In this document: piece after piece, positions 5,581 through 5,667 of the stretch | Position numbering within the stretch: the first letter of the stretch is position 1 | Layout: each line of letters starts with the position of its first letter | Assembly (NCBI GenBank): GCA_944329255.1 | Contig: CALVIA010000066.1 | Location: 1-5,667, forward strand | Direction of reading: 5' to 3' | DNA: 5,667 bases | Source: an uncultured Bacilli bacterium | GTDB taxonomy: Bacteria > Bacillota_I > Bacilli_A > RF39 > UBA660 | The notes under the pieces: model-generated | What the model was told of the DNA's origin: nothing | Database searches by the model: none | The model's input: only the letters and a program-made list of their open reading frames with translations | Position numbers and translations under genes: made by a program

Positions 5581-5598
5581 CATTTAATTACGCTGCAT

Positions 5599-5626
5599 AT
5601 TATACATATTTTTTTTATTTTGTCAA
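5599..5626 (-). promoter_or_regulatory. Near-consensus sigma-A promoter of the membrane protein gene
   Basis: Minus strand: perfect -35 TTGACA (5626-5621), a 16-base A-rich spacer ending in TG, and perfect -10 TATAAT (5604-5599). The predicted start is near 5593, leaving a leader of about 28 bases that contains the Shine-Dalgarno. The quality of both hexamers suggests strong constitutive expression. Confidence 0.92.
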
Positions 5627-5667
5627 GTTTGCCTTATTAGGAAAATTTTTTTCTGAAGTGCAACAAG

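Noticed and set aside
5566..5583. Six-codon N-terminal extension of the membrane protein from ATG 5583
   Set aside because: The strong Shine-Dalgarno (5580-5573) lies within it and is correctly spaced for ATG 5565, while nothing suitable precedes 5583.
5631..5640. CCTTATTAGG as an operator palindrome upstream of the -35 at 5626
   Set aside because: Only three base pairs at each end are symmetrical and it does not overlap the promoter core, so chance is enough to explain it.

Overview
The window is very AT-rich and comes from a low-GC Gram-positive bacterium (Bacillota), most likely a member of the Bacilli or Erysipelotrichia-like gut lineages. The evidence is a run of Bacillota markers (MurA, a DUF1146/YwzB-family membrane protein, SpoIID, a zinc-type L31), A+G-rich Shine-Dalgarno sites, and A/T-ending codons throughout. 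The Trp codons I checked are TGG, so the standard bacterial code is likely, not the Mycoplasma code. The exact taxon cannot be named from this sequence alone.

All eight genes lie on the minus strand, so transcription runs from high to low coordinates. In that order: (1) a 495-residue single-pass membrane protein of unknown function (5565-4078), with a near-consensus sigma-A promoter and a strong hairpin terminator; (2) murA (3961-2708), the first committed step of peptidoglycan synthesis, ending in an AT-rich hairpin that overlaps its stop codon; (3) an exported or membrane-anchored SGNH/GDSL-fold protein (2671-2000) whose catalytic residues appear to be substituted; (4) rpmE (1890-1687), monocistronic, with a strong extended -10 promoter, a 5'-leader hairpin and a terminator; (5-8) a tightly packed set of an AlkD-like DNA alkylation repair protein (1642-920), rpiB (923-480), the DUF1146 protein (490-293) and spoIID (279-1, cut by the window edge). 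Genes 5 to 7 overlap one another and gene 8 follows after 13 bases. Plus-strand reading frames are shadows of these genes.

The cell-envelope theme is clear: MurA makes the peptidoglycan precursor, SpoIID cleaves glycan strands, and DUF1146 proteins are classic neighbours of murA and spoIID. RpmE, RpiB and the repair protein are housekeeping passengers. There is no non-coding stretch above 300 bases; the longest gap, between the membrane-protein gene and murA, is 116 bases and holds a terminator and a weak promoter candidate.

I see no CRISPR array, tRNA, rRNA or complete mobile element. The points most worth a second look are the apparently inactive SGNH-fold protein next to murA, the unknown 495-residue membrane protein, the possible L31 autoregulatory leader, a possible leaderless transcript for the repair gene, and RpiB's altered phosphate-binding region.
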